Below are positions 53,371-64,000 of a DNA stretch of 64,000 nt, piece by piece; position 1 is the first letter of the stretch, and every line of letters begins with the position of its first letter. A program made the position numbers and the translations under genes. The stretch is from Cydia pomonella (lineage: Eukaryota > Arthropoda > Insecta > Lepidoptera > Tortricidae). The notes under the pieces are model-generated. The model saw only the letters and a list, made by a program, of their open reading frames with translations. It made no database searches and was not told where the DNA came from. The DNA is taken from NCBI RefSeq assembly GCF_033807575.1, contig NC_084710.1, positions 23,193,857 to 23,257,856 on the forward strand, written 5' to 3'.

Positions 53371-53760
53371 ATATTTATTTATGTATAGAGGAATCAATAA
53401 CACTAATAGACTTGTGTTGATGGAGCGGTTGCAATTTCCCAATTTGTCTACACTTCAAAATTCCTAAAGTTTCCACATCCCAAACTTTTCCAAACCTCAA
53501 CCCATAAATTCTGGCCTACATTAAACCTGACCCGCCGGTAAACAGCTCGAACCATTTGTCTCGCCACCATCACAGCTATTCACAACCATTTCTCTTTTTA
53601 AAAACCTTTAGACACTTCCTTTTCGTTTTTCAATCGACGGAGCTATCGCGATAAATGCTTTTGTTTGGGAACCGGAGTATATGTTACTAGAGCTGATATT
53701 ACCGGTAAGAGTTATTTATTATTAATACATTAATCGCACAGGACCGAGAACAGTGGCGCT
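53371..53760. other. Apparently unique sequence
   Basis: No gene. Pyrimidine-rich patches and CCTGACCCGCCGGTAAACAG at 53,527. Confidence 0.4.
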
Positions 53761-54740
53761 GGCTTGTGTCAAAATTCAAAAATGTATTCTGCAAGTAGGC
53801 CTCAAGGGCTCTTTTACAAGTCAATACAGAATTTATAGTAACATATAGTGACATGAAAAATATATAAAAACTTTTATAAATATAACAGCCAATACCTGGA
53901 TAAACCTTACATAATAATAATCTTAATAATATATCATATAAATGCTCCAGGGGTGGAAGTGAAAACTTGCATAAGACGCGAGTTGGCACAGTGGCTGTTA
54001 TCAGCCACTGGGTAGAAAGCGGCGTACACCTCTCGACACCCCTGAGCCGCTCACACCGGTGTTGCTCCTGGTCGTTTTCACGACGGCATTTTCAGGGGCC
54101 CATCTAGTGGGCGGCGAGTCACCGCCTGCCTGGATAACTAGTGAAAACATTGTTATGGCAGGTGTCCGGACGTCTTTGCAATAACCCAGTCTCATTGTCC
54201 TCCCAAACTTCAATCCATAGACCGTTATACTGTTCACTTTACTACAATAGTCCCAATGCCTGTTGCGACCGGTTCATTGGTGTCTATTGTTGCGCCCGTG
54301 AACGGGTTCCAGCAGGCGTTCTACATGACATTAAAGCTCTCCAAGAGGCCTCTACGTGTTGGATCTATATCCCCATGCAAACCTATCAAAAGACCGGGAT
54401 TTATAGGCCCGTGAAATCCAAGGAGATACAATAATCTTAATATAAATAATTACTACAATACAACTGAGATGTATAGTCACTATGGTTAAAAATACATTAA
54501 ATCTGGGGATGTATAAGGTCCCCAATGTCAGAGTACTAATACTAATAAGATTTGGAGGTGTAAAGTCTCTCCAAGTGTCAAAATGAAATTTATACGAAAT
54601 AAATCAATCGCGTCTAGACTGTTAAGCTAGCAGTCTCATAACTAATGCTACATAACATACACTACAATATTACAGAGACGTGTAGTCTCCACAGTTAATA
54701 CATTAAGTTAGGAGATGTATAAGGTCCCCACGGTCGGTGT
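53761..54740 (-). mobile_element. Retroelement-like block of unassigned family
   Basis: On the minus strand a 78-codon frame (54,001-54,237) contains MRLGYCKDVRTPAITMFSLV, QAGGDSPPTRWAPENAVVK, TTRSNTGVSGSGVSRGVRRF. I recall this peptide from repeat-derived entries in other moths but not its class. Downstream a frame with SLPPLEHLYDILLRLLLCK and CKRALEAYLQNTF leads to the likely 3' end near 53,765. Upstream (54,430-54,740) holds repeated units of the type GGGGATGTATAAGGTCCCCA and GAGATGTATAGTC. A 3' fragment of the same element lies at 50,355. Non-functional as far as can be seen. Confidence 0.55.
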
Positions 54741-54869
54741 CGGAGGCCAAGTCACATTTTGGGTCACTGAGCTAGTAGCTCTATGAGCTGTGGAGCTTGA
54801 ATAGCTTGAAACGGATCAAATATATGCTCCGCCAATTTGAAATATCAGATTTGAGATTGCCGCTTATTA

Positions 54870-55000
54870 TGTATGTATGTATGTATATACTTTATTGTAC
54901 ATAGAAATAAAAACACGAAAAACACAGTTACAGAGTAAATTAAATACAACAAAGGCGAACTTATCCCTGTATGGGATCTCTTCCAGTTAACCTTTGAGGA
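54870..55000 (-). mobile_element. LINE 3' tail with ATGT microsatellite
   Basis: ATGTATGTATGTATGTATAT, ACTTTATTGTACATAGAAAT, AGGCGAACTTATCCCTGTAT and CTCTTCCAGTTAACCTTTGA: the reverse of a UTR ending in an AATAAAGTA-type tail. Confidence 0.65.
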
Positions 55001-55387
55001 AATGAGTAAAACAGAAGTAACGGTGAATGAATGACAAACACAAACAAAAGTGTACAATCACTGAAATTAATGAAATGTATTATCTTCATAGAGGTAATGT
55101 ACCAAGGTCGTGGACAGAGATTGACAGACTGAAATGTCCAAACCGGCCAAAGAGCTTTATTATCATTCAGTTTAAAAAAAACTTGTTATTTCATATTGAA
55201 TTTAAACGAGTATTACTGTGAATCACTGTCGCACTGATCATTAAGCGAGAACGAGATGCACTGATAGCAATAGTCAAACCGCGAAATGAAGAATAGTGCA
55301 AAAATTCCCTAACAAGGTGGGCACATCGGATCAAAATCGAAGGGAAAATTTGGACAAATGCATGTTATGGACATTCTTCTGAAATAT

Positions 55388-55545
55388 CTTATTATTATTA
55401 TTAACGGAATAACCTGACGTGTTCTAACCCCTTTAAGAGTGTCCTGTGAGCCGGCATGGAGCGTTGAGCTGTCCAGACAGGTGAATGGATGCCTCGACCC
55501 GCCGCGACGGTCGCTACCAGCCACAGCCTGAAGCGAATTCCTTAT
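55388..55545 (-). pseudogene. Retroelement C-terminal fragment
   Basis: The minus strand reads AGSDRRGGSRHPFTCLDSST, LHAGSQDTLKGVRTRQVIPL and runs into an AAT tandem tail at 55,388-55,402. HPF-CL-SSTLHAGSQDTLKGVRT is a peptide I recall from lepidopteran repeat-derived frames, family not identified. Too short to classify. Confidence 0.5.
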
Positions 55546-56744
55546 TATTGAGTTTATTACCCGGATATATCTAACCTATTAAAGTTACTGAGGCACAGTA
55601 GTTCGAAACCGCACATGAACAAAATAATTTTCTGTTTTCCGACGATAACTTACAATATGAAGTTACTAACCTAACCTAACAAAAATCTATGAAATTCAGT
55701 AAGGAACTTCGGAATCTGTTTAGGACTATTCCTTTCAATTTTTTTATCAGGAATAGATATCATCCAAAAATACAATATTCTCATGTCCAACCACAAAAAA
55801 TGGCGTCGTTACACAGTGTGACATACTCATAGCATAGTTTGGATCAAGCCAGCACATATTTATGACTAAGTTCTTCTCAAATGACAGATACCTAAAGAGG
55901 TCGACGAAGATGTCTTCGTAGCTGCCGCTCCGTTTGGGGGTTGATGACAGGCTAACATGCAGAAAATACTCGTAATTGTCTCAGAATGTCCTTCCTGATT
56001 GAGAATTTAACAAAAGTAAGGAGCTCGCTAAAAGTAAAAAGCTGACTGGTGGTGAATAGCTGATGTCATTTTGCAATATCCATCAATCATAGCATCAGTT
56101 ACACAAACTGCAACGTATATAACATACTCGTCCAAACACACATTTTGTATGCTTCAATGTTTGAAATGTTTTTGAAAACTATATCCGCTTCCTCCCCTCC
56201 CTTACCCCCTATTCCTCCGTCTATTAATCAGAGCTGATGCTTACCCTCCTTAATTGAATGCTCTCTGTCCATCGCGATCATCAATACTGTTCACAGATTT
56301 CCTTTTTTAATGACGCAACTTCGATTGGCATTTGTCTTGGTAATTTGGTGATTTTTTAGCGTTTAGGTGTAAGTTGCTGGAATTTTTTTCTTTTAGGAGT
56401 TTATGGACAAACGTTATTCTTAGATGATTTTGTGAATACTTCTGTTTTACCTTTACCTATGAAAAACTCTTTTTTATGTTAATCTATGCTTTTTTCGCTA
56501 AAAATGATCTGAAATGTCCAACATAAGCTCTTTCAACTGATATCCCATTTGACATAGTAACTAGAATTATACATTTTCTTTTTAATTTTTTTTCTACGGA
56601 ACCCTAAAAACATCAATCTTTGCCATACGTGTCATTAAATAGGTCATAAAGTTAACCTCAGATTTCTAAATTAGTTTTTTCATAAAGAAAATACTTCTAC
56701 CCCCTAAACCTTTTTTATTTTCTTTTTATTTAAGAATTTATAAT
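55546..56744. other. No recognised gene
   Basis: Contains CTAACCTAACCTAAC at 55,667 and a terminal fragment CTACGGAACCCTAAAAAC (56,594-56,611) from an AGGGTTCC element. Otherwise apparently unique. Confidence 0.4.
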
Positions 56745-56875
56745 TATTTATAGGTATATTACATATATCGTTGTATTAGTACCCTTAACACAAGCCTTAT
56801 TGAGCTTACTGTGGGACTTAGTCAATTTGTGTAATAATGTCCTATAATATTTATTTATTTATTTACACAGCAATC
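56745..56875 (+). mobile_element. SINE 3' half
   Basis: TATATCGTTGTATTAGTACC, AAGCCTTATTGAGCTTACTG, AATAATGTCCTATAATATTT and the ATTTATTT tail. The tRNA head is absent. Confidence 0.85.
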
Positions 56876-57317
56876 TCTTAAACACACATAGGTTAACATA
56901 GCCCCATCTATCAATCTCAAATCTCCAGGTTCCATCCCAACTATCCGCGCATCCCAGAAATAGTTCCCTCCATATTAATCTAAGTCTCCAACTTGAAGTA
57001 AACTCGGGGCAGGTAAGCGGAAGAAACCATTGGGTTGAGAGAGATAGGGTTTTTCTTGAGTTTTTAGACGAGTTTTATGATAGTGGCTTTTTCCAGTAAA
57101 GTTTTCAACGATGATAATGTTGGTGGAATTTTTAAAAAGTGTTTAAAGAATAAATCTATATATAATTATGATGTATATTATGATAGTTTTGTTACTTATA
57201 CACTGACAGATAATGCATAGTATAAACTGTGGAAAGCAGGATCTCGAAATTTGAAACATATTGGTTCTTAAAATGTTATCGAATTCCACTAAGGAATATT
57301 TTTTATTAATTAAAATA
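56876..57317. other. No recognised feature
   Basis: Apparently unique AT-rich sequence. Confidence 0.4.
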
Positions 57318-57385
57318 GATAAAGATAAAATACATTTATTCGCGACAGTCACAAACATGACAATGTACAAGTATGTACAAACTTC
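57318..57385 (-). mobile_element. LINE 3' tail
   Basis: AGATAAAGATAAAATACATT, TATTCGCGACAGTCACAAAC: the reverse of an AATAAATG...TATCTTTATCT tail. Confidence 0.55.
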
Positions 57386-58616
57386 TTTATAAAAATGTGA
57401 TTCTAACTAACAAAGGCAATAATTTTAAAAACAAATTAAACCCTTAGCGCTACTAAATATCAAACAGTGTATCTTATTAATTCCAGATACGGACCAGGTA
57501 AGTTATAAGTACAAATGCAGTACACATAGTGGAAAATTAAGTTATTTAAAATAATTTTAACAAGTAAGAAAACTTTTTAGTACTTAAATAGCTTTAAATA
57601 TTTTATATAGGTTCCATGTAGTTTATGTTAACTAGAAATAGCAAATATAACAAGTGTTTGTGTAAGATATATTTTTTTGGATTCCGTTCCAAAAATGGTA
57701 AAAACTGGAAACTTATTTTCCTAAAATTAGAACTAAGCCTGCAATGCAAAATCTCGGTAATGACAATTCACTCGCATAAATCATTTAAAAAGTTTGTACT
57801 TAAGAAATATTCAAAGATACTAAAACTTTTACAAAGAATTTAATTCAAGCATTTCACTAGCCTCAGTCTAATTTTCACGGTATTTTCCTTACGTTACACA
57901 GACAGTATTGCAATTATTTTCAAATCCGCACACACAAATAAAAAGGCACATTTTTGGCCGGCACGTGCGTGGAATCCAATCATTTTTTCTTATTTGGGAT
58001 TGATTGGGCGGTCATTTTGCTCGTCGGCAAACAGGGCAGGTGGGCTTCTGTCCGTGAAATTCGTTTGCTTTGGACGGTAGATGGTTTTGAGAATTGATTT
58101 GGAATATCAATACGACATTAGGCTTAGATAGTGTTTTCTTAAGAGAATACAGTACGAATATTTTTTTGATAAAGGAGTGTACAGGGAAGCGGGTCATTAA
58201 TGCACAATACATTTAGTCATTATTGATATTATTTTTTATAAATATATTGTAAATTTTTATTATATTTGCTAAAACTCCAACGCTCTCAGACGCAAATCCA
58301 GCCATTTCACGAACTAGAAATATTCTTAAGGTCCTTGAATAAAAAATCATATAGCTATAATGTATATTTCACATGTCTTGGGTACGGCGACAGCTTTCGT
58401 TTCAATACAATTTTGCGTTTTAAGACTTATATATTTATAAATTGTATGGAGATGATAGCTGTTACCGTACCCAAGCTATGTGAAAAATACTAAAGTTACA
58501 TGACATATTCTCAATTAAGGTTCGATTTTCATACGAAGATAAAAACCATATCAAACTTTATTTATTATAGTCAATTTTAAATTATTTATTTAATAATATT
58601 AATAATAATTCAGCTA
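57386..58616. other. Apparently unique AT-rich sequence
   Basis: No gene. ACATGTCTTGGGTACGG (58,371) and CCGTACCCAAGCTATGT (58,466) face each other about 80 bp apart, a weak inverted repeat. Confidence 0.4.
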
Positions 58617-58772
58617 TATACGTCCCACTGCTGGGCACAGGCCTCCTCTCATGCGAGAGGGCTCGGGCTTTAGTCCCCACGCTAGCCCAATGCGGATTGG
58701 GGACTTCACATATACCTTTTGAATTTCTTGTATGCAGGTTTCCTCACGATGTTTTCCTTCACCGAAAAGCTA
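58617..58772 (+). mobile_element. CTGGGCACAGGCCTCC interspersed repeat
   Basis: CGTCCCACTGCTGGGCACAG, GCCCAATGCGGATTGGGGAC and GGTTTCCTCACGATGTTTTC with CTTCACCGAAAAGC. Part of it is shared with the SINE body at 8701-9036. Probably LINE/SINE 3' sequence; orientation arbitrary. Confidence 0.6.
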
Positions 58773-58795
58773 AATTATTTATTTACTTAATGTAA

Positions 58796-58863
58796 AAAAA
58801 TATCTACCTAGTGGAACATTTCTATGGCAGTCCATAGAAATGTTCCACTAGGTAGATATTTTT
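58796..58863. repeat. Perfect hairpin, 32-bp arms, 4-base loop
   Basis: AAAAATATCTACCTAGTGGA plus ACATTTCTATGG, loop CAGT, then the exact complement. No mismatch or bulge. No flanking target duplication is evident. It could be a tiny MITE, a recent inverted duplication, or a source of small RNA. Confidence 0.95.
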
Positions 58864-59354
58864 CAGCCCAATGGCTGAAGCGATAGTACTATCTAAGTGA
58901 TCAACAATCGACTTTATTATAATCGTAATAAGATATATTCTTTCGCATGTCCTCAAGTGTAACTACTAAGAAACTGTCACCACTAAGTCAGCGGCGTGCC
59001 GCGACTGCAGACTGCATTTCACCTATTTTTCCACAACTCCTATCTGATCCATAATTTCATAGTAAAATAACCCTTGTTTAACATTAGCATTAAATCTATA
59101 TTTCCATAAAACGATGGCACTAGTTACAAGTTTTAGATGTAAATTGGTAGATTTCTTCCTGCATTCGGACTTTCGTGGAGTCGCTTTGAATCTTAATTGC
59201 TACTGTTAATGAAGGTGAAGGTGTCTGGAGCACTAATTAACTTTTGGTTTTACAGAACGAGAAAAATATGTAAAAACTTCTGTTTGCTTTTTGATGGAAA
59301 ATGGAGTGACATTCGTTAAGAATGTTTGATGAAAATGTTATTTATATAAAAATA
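58864..59354. other. No recognised feature
   Basis: Apparently unique sequence. Confidence 0.4.
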
Positions 59355-59684
59355 CAACCGGCGAGTCGGACTCGCACGGGAAGGGTTCCGTACCATTATC
59401 TATAAACAAACGGTCACCCATCCAAATATTGACCCCGCCCAACGTTGCTTAACTTCGGTGATTGGATGAGAACCTAGAGATTGGGAAAAATTATTTATTT
59501 TATTCTGTTTTTAGTATTTGTTGTTATAGCGGCAACAGAAATACATAATCTGTAGAATTTTCAACTGGCTAACTACGAGTATCACGGTTCATAAGATACA
59601 GCCTGGTAACAGACGGACGGACGGACAGCGGAGTCTCAGTAATAGGGTCCCGTTTGACCCTTTGGGTACGGAACCCTAAAAACA
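59355..59684 (+). mobile_element. AGGGTTCC element containing a 5S-like segment
   Basis: Starts CCGGCGAGTCGGACTCGCAC and GGGAAGGGTTCCGTACC, ends GGGTACGGAACCCTAAAAAC. It has the CAGACGGACGGACGGACAGC microsatellite near the 3' end. Shorter than other copies; positions 59,411-59,474 derive from 5S rRNA. Confidence 0.82.
59411..59474 (-). pseudogene. 5S rRNA-derived fragment
   Basis: Minus strand: GGTTCTCATCCAATCACCGA, AGTTAAGCAACGTTGGGC, GGATGGGTGACCG. This corresponds to the middle of animal 5S rRNA, covering the internal control region (A-box-like GAAGTTAAGCA and C-box-like GGATGGGTGACC), with substitutions. Both flanks of 5S are missing. It sits antisense inside a transposable element, so it is not an rRNA gene. 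Confidence 0.85.
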
Positions 59685-59687
59685 GTA

Positions 59688-59850
59688 GGGACTCATAGTA
59701 TTGTGTTCCTGCCGGTGAGTAAGGTTGCCAGAGCTCAACGAGGGTGCGAAGTGTTGGGATCGGCAATTAGTTGCAGGCGTACATAGGTTACGGAGACTGC
59801 TTACCATCAGGTGGGCCGTATGCTTGTTTGCCACCGACGTAGTATAAAAA
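59688..59850 (+). mobile_element. LINE 3' end, with internal deletion
   Basis: GACTCATAGTATTGTGTTCC to CGACGTAGTATAAAAAATC. The stretch normally reading CAACGCGCATGTAACTCC is deleted at 59,766. It directly abuts the previous element. Confidence 0.85.
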
Positions 59851-60059
59851 ATCCACAATTTTGAAAAGGAAATTAGGTGACCATCCTGAGTACCATCCTG
59901 AAATTTTTATGTTTTTTAATAAAACTCTTTGGGACGTAAAAACACTAGTTCCGCCGATCGTTTATGGCATCCCACGCTCGTTGAAGTTAAAAAATAAAGA
60001 TTATTATATTAAATTTGAATTCAGGCAAATTAAACAAATCATGAATGACTGATGTCACC

Positions 60060-60195
60060 TACGGTCACGTCTGAAAATATCGATACGGACAAAGTGCCAA
60101 AAATATGTATACACTACCCTAATATATGGGCCATAAGGTCGTATATACATATTTTTGGCACTTCGATCGTGTCGATGTTTTCGGACGTGACTGTA
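60060..60195. mobile_element. TACAGTCACGTCTGAAAAT MITE, copy 3
   Basis: TACGGTCACGTCTGAAAATA, GTGCCAAAAATATGTATACA, CATATTTTTGGCACTTCGAT, TTCGGACGTGACTGTA. TA-flanked, near-palindromic. Confidence 0.92.
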
Positions 60196-60769
60196 CAGGT
60201 AGCATGATGGCGATATGAGAGAATTCTTCATTTAAAAATATTACTGACACAATTATAATACTCGACTGTTGTCCGACAGTCTTTTTCCATGATTCTATCT
60301 ATTTTCTTCGTTTCTTATTCCCATAAATCTTGTCACAAAAAGCGCGTACAAGTCCTTAGAGTACAATGAAATAAGAATTAAATCCATTAAACATCTTCCC
60401 ACGCCCAAGAGGCCGATTCGAACAAATAAATTGTCAATGTGATCTCATTTTGATTTCATTTGGCCGCGCCTTCTTATGACTGTGTTAGGGCCGGTTTACA
60501 CGATGTCCAGTGTGTAGTGTGAGTGCATATATTTGTTTTTTTTTTTTGCATTTAGTAAGGGTTATTGTGCTGCGAGTAATAATATATCACGCTGTTTATG
60601 GTTACCGTTATAGTCGTTCACGATATATTTACAATTTTATCAATAAATATTACAATCAAAATTTACTTATGATTATCAAAATGAGGAGAGATACGTACGC
60701 CTTTGTACTTTTTTTAATCTAACGGACCAGACTATAATAATCCTCAATTCAAGCTTCATTGCTATCTTA
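60196..60769. other. No recognised gene
   Basis: AT-rich with a T-run near 60,536-60,547. A 70-codon frame at 60,510-60,722 is hydrophobic but unrecognised and likely chance. Confidence 0.4.
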
Positions 60770-61114
60770 TACCGGGTGTTTCCTGTAACACGAGCAAATA
60801 ATTAAACCATATATTGTACTCCTATAACGATATAACTTTTGATTAACAACTTTTTAAAATTATGAAATCTTAAGATTTTATCTTTTTCATACAAATTAAA
60901 TATTATTTTCAATGTACGCTGACATCAGTGTGTTTGACGTTGCTTGTCACGCTTTAAACGTAACAAAATTTGCAATACATTGCGTCTTAGAATTAACTTG
61001 AATGTGTAATAAAAATTAAAACATAAGTTATTTTTAAAAGTTGCTGAACAAATGTTGGTGAGGAGTACAGCCTACAGTTTAATTTATTGCTCGTGTTACA
61101 GGAAACACCCGGTA
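60770..61114. mobile_element. TACCGGGTGTTTCCTGTAAC MITE, 345 bp
   Basis: TACCGGGTGTTTCCTGTAAC with ACGAGCAA is exactly complementary to TTGCTCGTGTTACAGGAAAC with ACCCGGTA. TIR about 28 bp, then GTACTCC on both arms at matching depth. The target appears to be TA. Single copy in this window. Confidence 0.92.
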
Positions 61115-61154
61115 TAATGCCATTTTTAAGAAAAAATAGTAAAAACATGTCACT

Positions 61155-61262
61155 GCTTAGCCAGATGGTTCACTGAGAGAGAATGCCATTAGGCATTAAA
61201 TACGCCATTTATACATTTTTTTTTTGTATTTTGTACAATAAAGTTAAGATACAAAAAATAAC
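61155..61262 (+). mobile_element. LINE 3' tail
   Basis: GAGAGAATGCCATTAGGCAT, TAAATACGCCATTTATACAT and ACAATAAAGTTAAGATACAA. Same tail class as 5840. Confidence 0.6.
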
Positions 61263-61644
61263 GTTGATCATAAAGGGTTACAGTAAAATATGTATGTTTG
61301 TAATACGACTTACTTGTTTTATGGCATAAAGTGTTTAATACTTACAAAAGTTTAAAAACAATAAAATTCAATTCACAAAACCGAACTCAGCCGCAACTGA
61401 AAAAGAAAACCGATAACGTGCAATCGGCAATTACCGGTTTTATGCCGAAACTACGGGCAATAAAAGGGGATTACCGATTCAATAACTCCGGCAGATAAAA
61501 GTTCGCAGGTGCACCCCTTTGGCCCCACGTTGGGCGCCATTTTTTGCTTCAGTGCTATTCGAAGTTTGAAATCTGTTTTATTTTACTGTAATAAAATATT
61601 TTAAGAGTATTTTGTCATTCAATTATTTTTAAATACATTACGTC
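61263..61644. other. Apparently unique; GC-moderate patch
   Basis: 61,380-61,560 (CCGATAACGTGCAATCGGCA, ACTACGGGCAATAAAAGGGG, GCCCCACGTTGGGCGCCATT) is distinct from its AT-rich flanks. Candidate non-coding element; no frame. Confidence 0.3.
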
Positions 61645-62480
61645 GTTTTTAGGGTTCCGTAGCCAGATGGCCAAAAACGGAACCCTTATAGATTCGTCAT
61701 GTCCGTCTGTCTGTCCGATTATGTCACAGCCACTTTTTTCCGAAACTATAAGAGCTATACTGTTGAAACTTGGTAAGTAGATGTATTATATGAACCGCAT
61801 TAAGATTTTTACACAAAATTAGAAAAAAAACAATAAATTTTGGGGGTTCCCCATACTTAGAACTGAAACTCAAAAAATCTTTTTTCATCAAACCTATACG
61901 TGTGGGGTATCTATGGATAGGTCTTTAAAAATGATATTAAGGTTTCTCATATCATTTTTTTCTAAACTGAATAATTTGCGCGAGAGACACTTCCAAAGTG
62001 GTAAAATGTGTCCCCCCCCCCCGTAACTTCTAAAATAATAGAATGAAAAATCTATAAAAATATATGATATACATTGCCATGCAAACTTCCACCGAAAATT
62101 GGTTTGAACGAGATCTAGTAATTAGTTTTTTTTAATACGTCGTAATAAAAAAAAAATAAAAAAAAATTCATCAAACCCATACGTGTGGAGTATCTATGGA
62201 TAGGTCTTCAAAAATGATATTAAGGTTTCTAATATCATTTTTTTCTAAACTGAATAGTTTGCCCGAGATACTTCCAAAGTGAAAAAATGTGTGTCCCCCC
62301 CCTGTAACTTCTAAAATAACAGAATGAAAAATCTAAAAAAAATATATGATATACATTACCATGCAAACTTCCACCAAAAATTGGTTTGAACGAGATCTAG
62401 TAAGTAGTTTTTTTTAATACGTCATAAATGGTACGGAACCCTTCATGGGCGAGTCCGACTCGCACTTGGCCGCTTTTTCT
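61645..62480 (-). mobile_element. AGGGTTCC element, minus copy with two repeats
   Basis: GTTTTTAGGGTTCCGTAGCC at one end and GGGCGAGTCCGACTCGCACT plus TGGCCGC at the other. TTCCAAAGTG recurs at 61,991 and 62,272, showing two internal units, against about 2.4 in the relative at 29,518-30,582. Confidence 0.88.
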
Positions 62481-63290
62481 AGCATGGGATAGACTGAGAA
62501 AACCCTTCGTACCTCGTTTGCATTTCTATCTTATCACCGCCAAGAAACCTGTATTATGTTTTAATGTTTATTTGCGCACAAACGGTACATATTTCATAAA
62601 GCTAGTATTATACATAATTCATTAACCAATACAATTGCCATCACTGAATATCTTATTAAACAAAACAAAGTATGGGTTAACTAAACTTAAAATTAACAAG
62701 AAGAATCGAATATGGACAAGGCCTTAATTAATGAAAATATAACTTTTTTTATACAATAAATAGGCAATTGAAGAGTAAAGTTACATTCTTTTATTACGTA
62801 AAACTAACTGCATTAAGACAGAGTCCTCCTAGATTCCACCATCTTGTTTTCAGAAAAAACCGGTATTTACCCGTTCTCGTCAGCTCAGACAGGTTTTTAA
62901 TTAACAAACCCCAAACACTGCCCATAGATTACCTCGTAGTGATTTCGCATTACCATGAAGCATGAAGAGTCGTGGTTACTAAACTTATGATGAGGTATTA
63001 CTAATCCATATGATCAAGCTGCACTACTAATATTAAGGTCACATTTAAGACTGTTTCAGTTTTCATTATATTTTGAATAAATGTCCTCATAGGTCGGTCA
63101 CAACTGAAGTGAACAGTAGCGCTTTCATACTAAAAATTACATTTAATTAACTGTGGACGAGGGAAATATCATGTACCTGAGTCTCGAATTTCGAGACATT
63201 GATATTGAGACACAGATTTTGGCAACAAGGTTGTGCAGCAATACAGTCTTATTTAGAATTAAACCTTATATTTGTACGACAAACCCATGT
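62481..63290. other. No recognised feature
   Basis: AT-rich, apparently unique. Confidence 0.4.
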
Positions 63291-63473
63291 GACGTTCGGA
63301 TGTCAGCTGCAGCTGCATTGCTGTTGCGGCAGTTTCCTTGATAAACTAAGTGATGGAATGAACGTCATAATCGCGGCAGTAATGCGGCGGCGAACGTCAT
63401 TCAGTTTATCAAGAAAATTGATAGATACAGCGGCGGTAACAGCAACTGCGCTGCAGTTGACATCTGAACGACA
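63291..63473. mobile_element. GTTCGGATGTCAGCTGCAG MITE
   Basis: GTTCGGATGTCAGCTGCAGC with TGCATTGCTGTTGC faces GCAACTGCGCTGCAGTTGAC with ATCTGAAC. TTGATAAACTAAGTGATGGA pairs with GTCATTCAGTTTATCAAG. The frames on both strands here are a by-product of the palindrome. A half-copy is near 44,280. Confidence 0.85.
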
Positions 63474-64000
63474 GCTTAAGACGTCTCTCGACGGCGACGA
63501 CAATATGCTCTATCTAGAAGAGTGATCCGTGTCTAGGCCTTAACGAGTTTCCCGACGCGTGGAGAATTTACAAGAAAATTTACAAAAATTTGTTAATCTG
63601 CCTTGTAATTAGTCGCACCTTGTAAATAAAACTATTTGGAAACGAAAGTCAGAGATTAATTAACAGTGGGACTGTATTTGACACGCACCAATGTTATAAA
63701 CTTTTGAGGGTGCAAAATAAGGGACTAACCTGTGTTTTTTGATGGTCTACCAAATAGGGGTAAATATTACCTAGATTCAACAAAAACAAAAAAAATCTCC
63801 ATGACTAAATTGACGATTGAAATATCAATGATTAATCATTTTAAAGGTAAAATTGTATAAAAGCTACATTCATCGTTTTACCAGCATTAAAATTTACCCT
63901 CTTTAGTGCTTTGTTCGTACTCGGTTTTATTTTTAGCGCAGTTATGTCTTTTATAATTCTTAGGTCAGTTTATATCAGTAATACCTAATATCTTAATTTA
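63474..64000. other. No recognised feature
   Basis: Apparently unique AT-rich sequence to the window end. Confidence 0.4.

Noticed and set aside
55664..55682. Telomere-like CCTAACCTAAC
   Set aside because: Only three short units; insect telomere arrays (TTAGG) would be much longer.
63199..63525. 108-codon frame at 63,199-63,525
   Set aside because: Most of it overlaps a palindromic MITE that opens frames on both strands; no domain recognised.

Overview
This window reads as a gene-poor, AT-rich stretch of a nuclear insect genome, almost certainly a moth or butterfly (Lepidoptera). No intact protein-coding gene, tRNA gene or rRNA gene could be supported. The assignment rests on repeat families typical of lepidopteran genomes: tRNA-derived SINEs with a GGTTCAAATCC B box, LINE 3' ends reading CGACGTAGTATAAAA or its reverse complement, interspersed repeats bounded by AGGGTTCCGTA and TACGGAACCCTAAAAA with a GTCTGTCC-type microsatellite, and many short inverted-repeat elements (MITEs). 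I name no species.

Layout. 1-5,400: LINE relics, then a 1.78-kb hAT-type element with a perfect 8-bp target duplication that split an older MITE and itself carries another MITE; next a GC-rich relic of a retroelement with an RPDG...WD motif. 5,800-9,700: LINE ends, a MITE inserted inside a LINE codon, a SINE inside a MITE, and an RTE-like LINE fragment with a 15-bp target duplication. 10,000-17,100: SINEs, several MITE families, a three-copy 137-bp tandem repeat and a degenerate motif array. 18,890-21,000: a large foldback element with arms of about 570 bp, carrying an inserted AGGGTTCCGTA element. 21,300-28,700: SINEs, MITEs, a 42-bp minisatellite and LINE C-terminal relics. 29,500-30,600: an AGGGTTCCGTA element with an internal 292-bp tandem repeat. 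31,000-53,400: dispersed MITEs, SINEs and LINE ends, including a LINE 3' end on the minus strand at 37,881-38,663 and a zinc-knuckle LINE C terminus at 47,503-48,017. 53,700-64,000: a further retroelement-like block, a perfect 32-bp-arm hairpin, a 5S-rRNA-derived segment inside an AGGGTTCCGTA element, and more MITEs.

Between the repeats lie stretches without recognisable repeats or exons. A few are richer in GC and look less decayed (near 35,221-35,400, 36,050-36,380, 38,750-38,960, 44,040-44,170, 61,380-61,560). The window could be an intergenic region or a very large intron; those patches are candidate regulatory DNA, but this is inference only. Most of the long open frames are chance frames in repeats. 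There are no operons or gene sets to link; what works together here is transposon biology: non-autonomous elements (SINEs, MITEs, the hAT derivative) that would need enzymes supplied from elsewhere in the genome, layered by successive insertion so that their relative ages can be read from the nesting.
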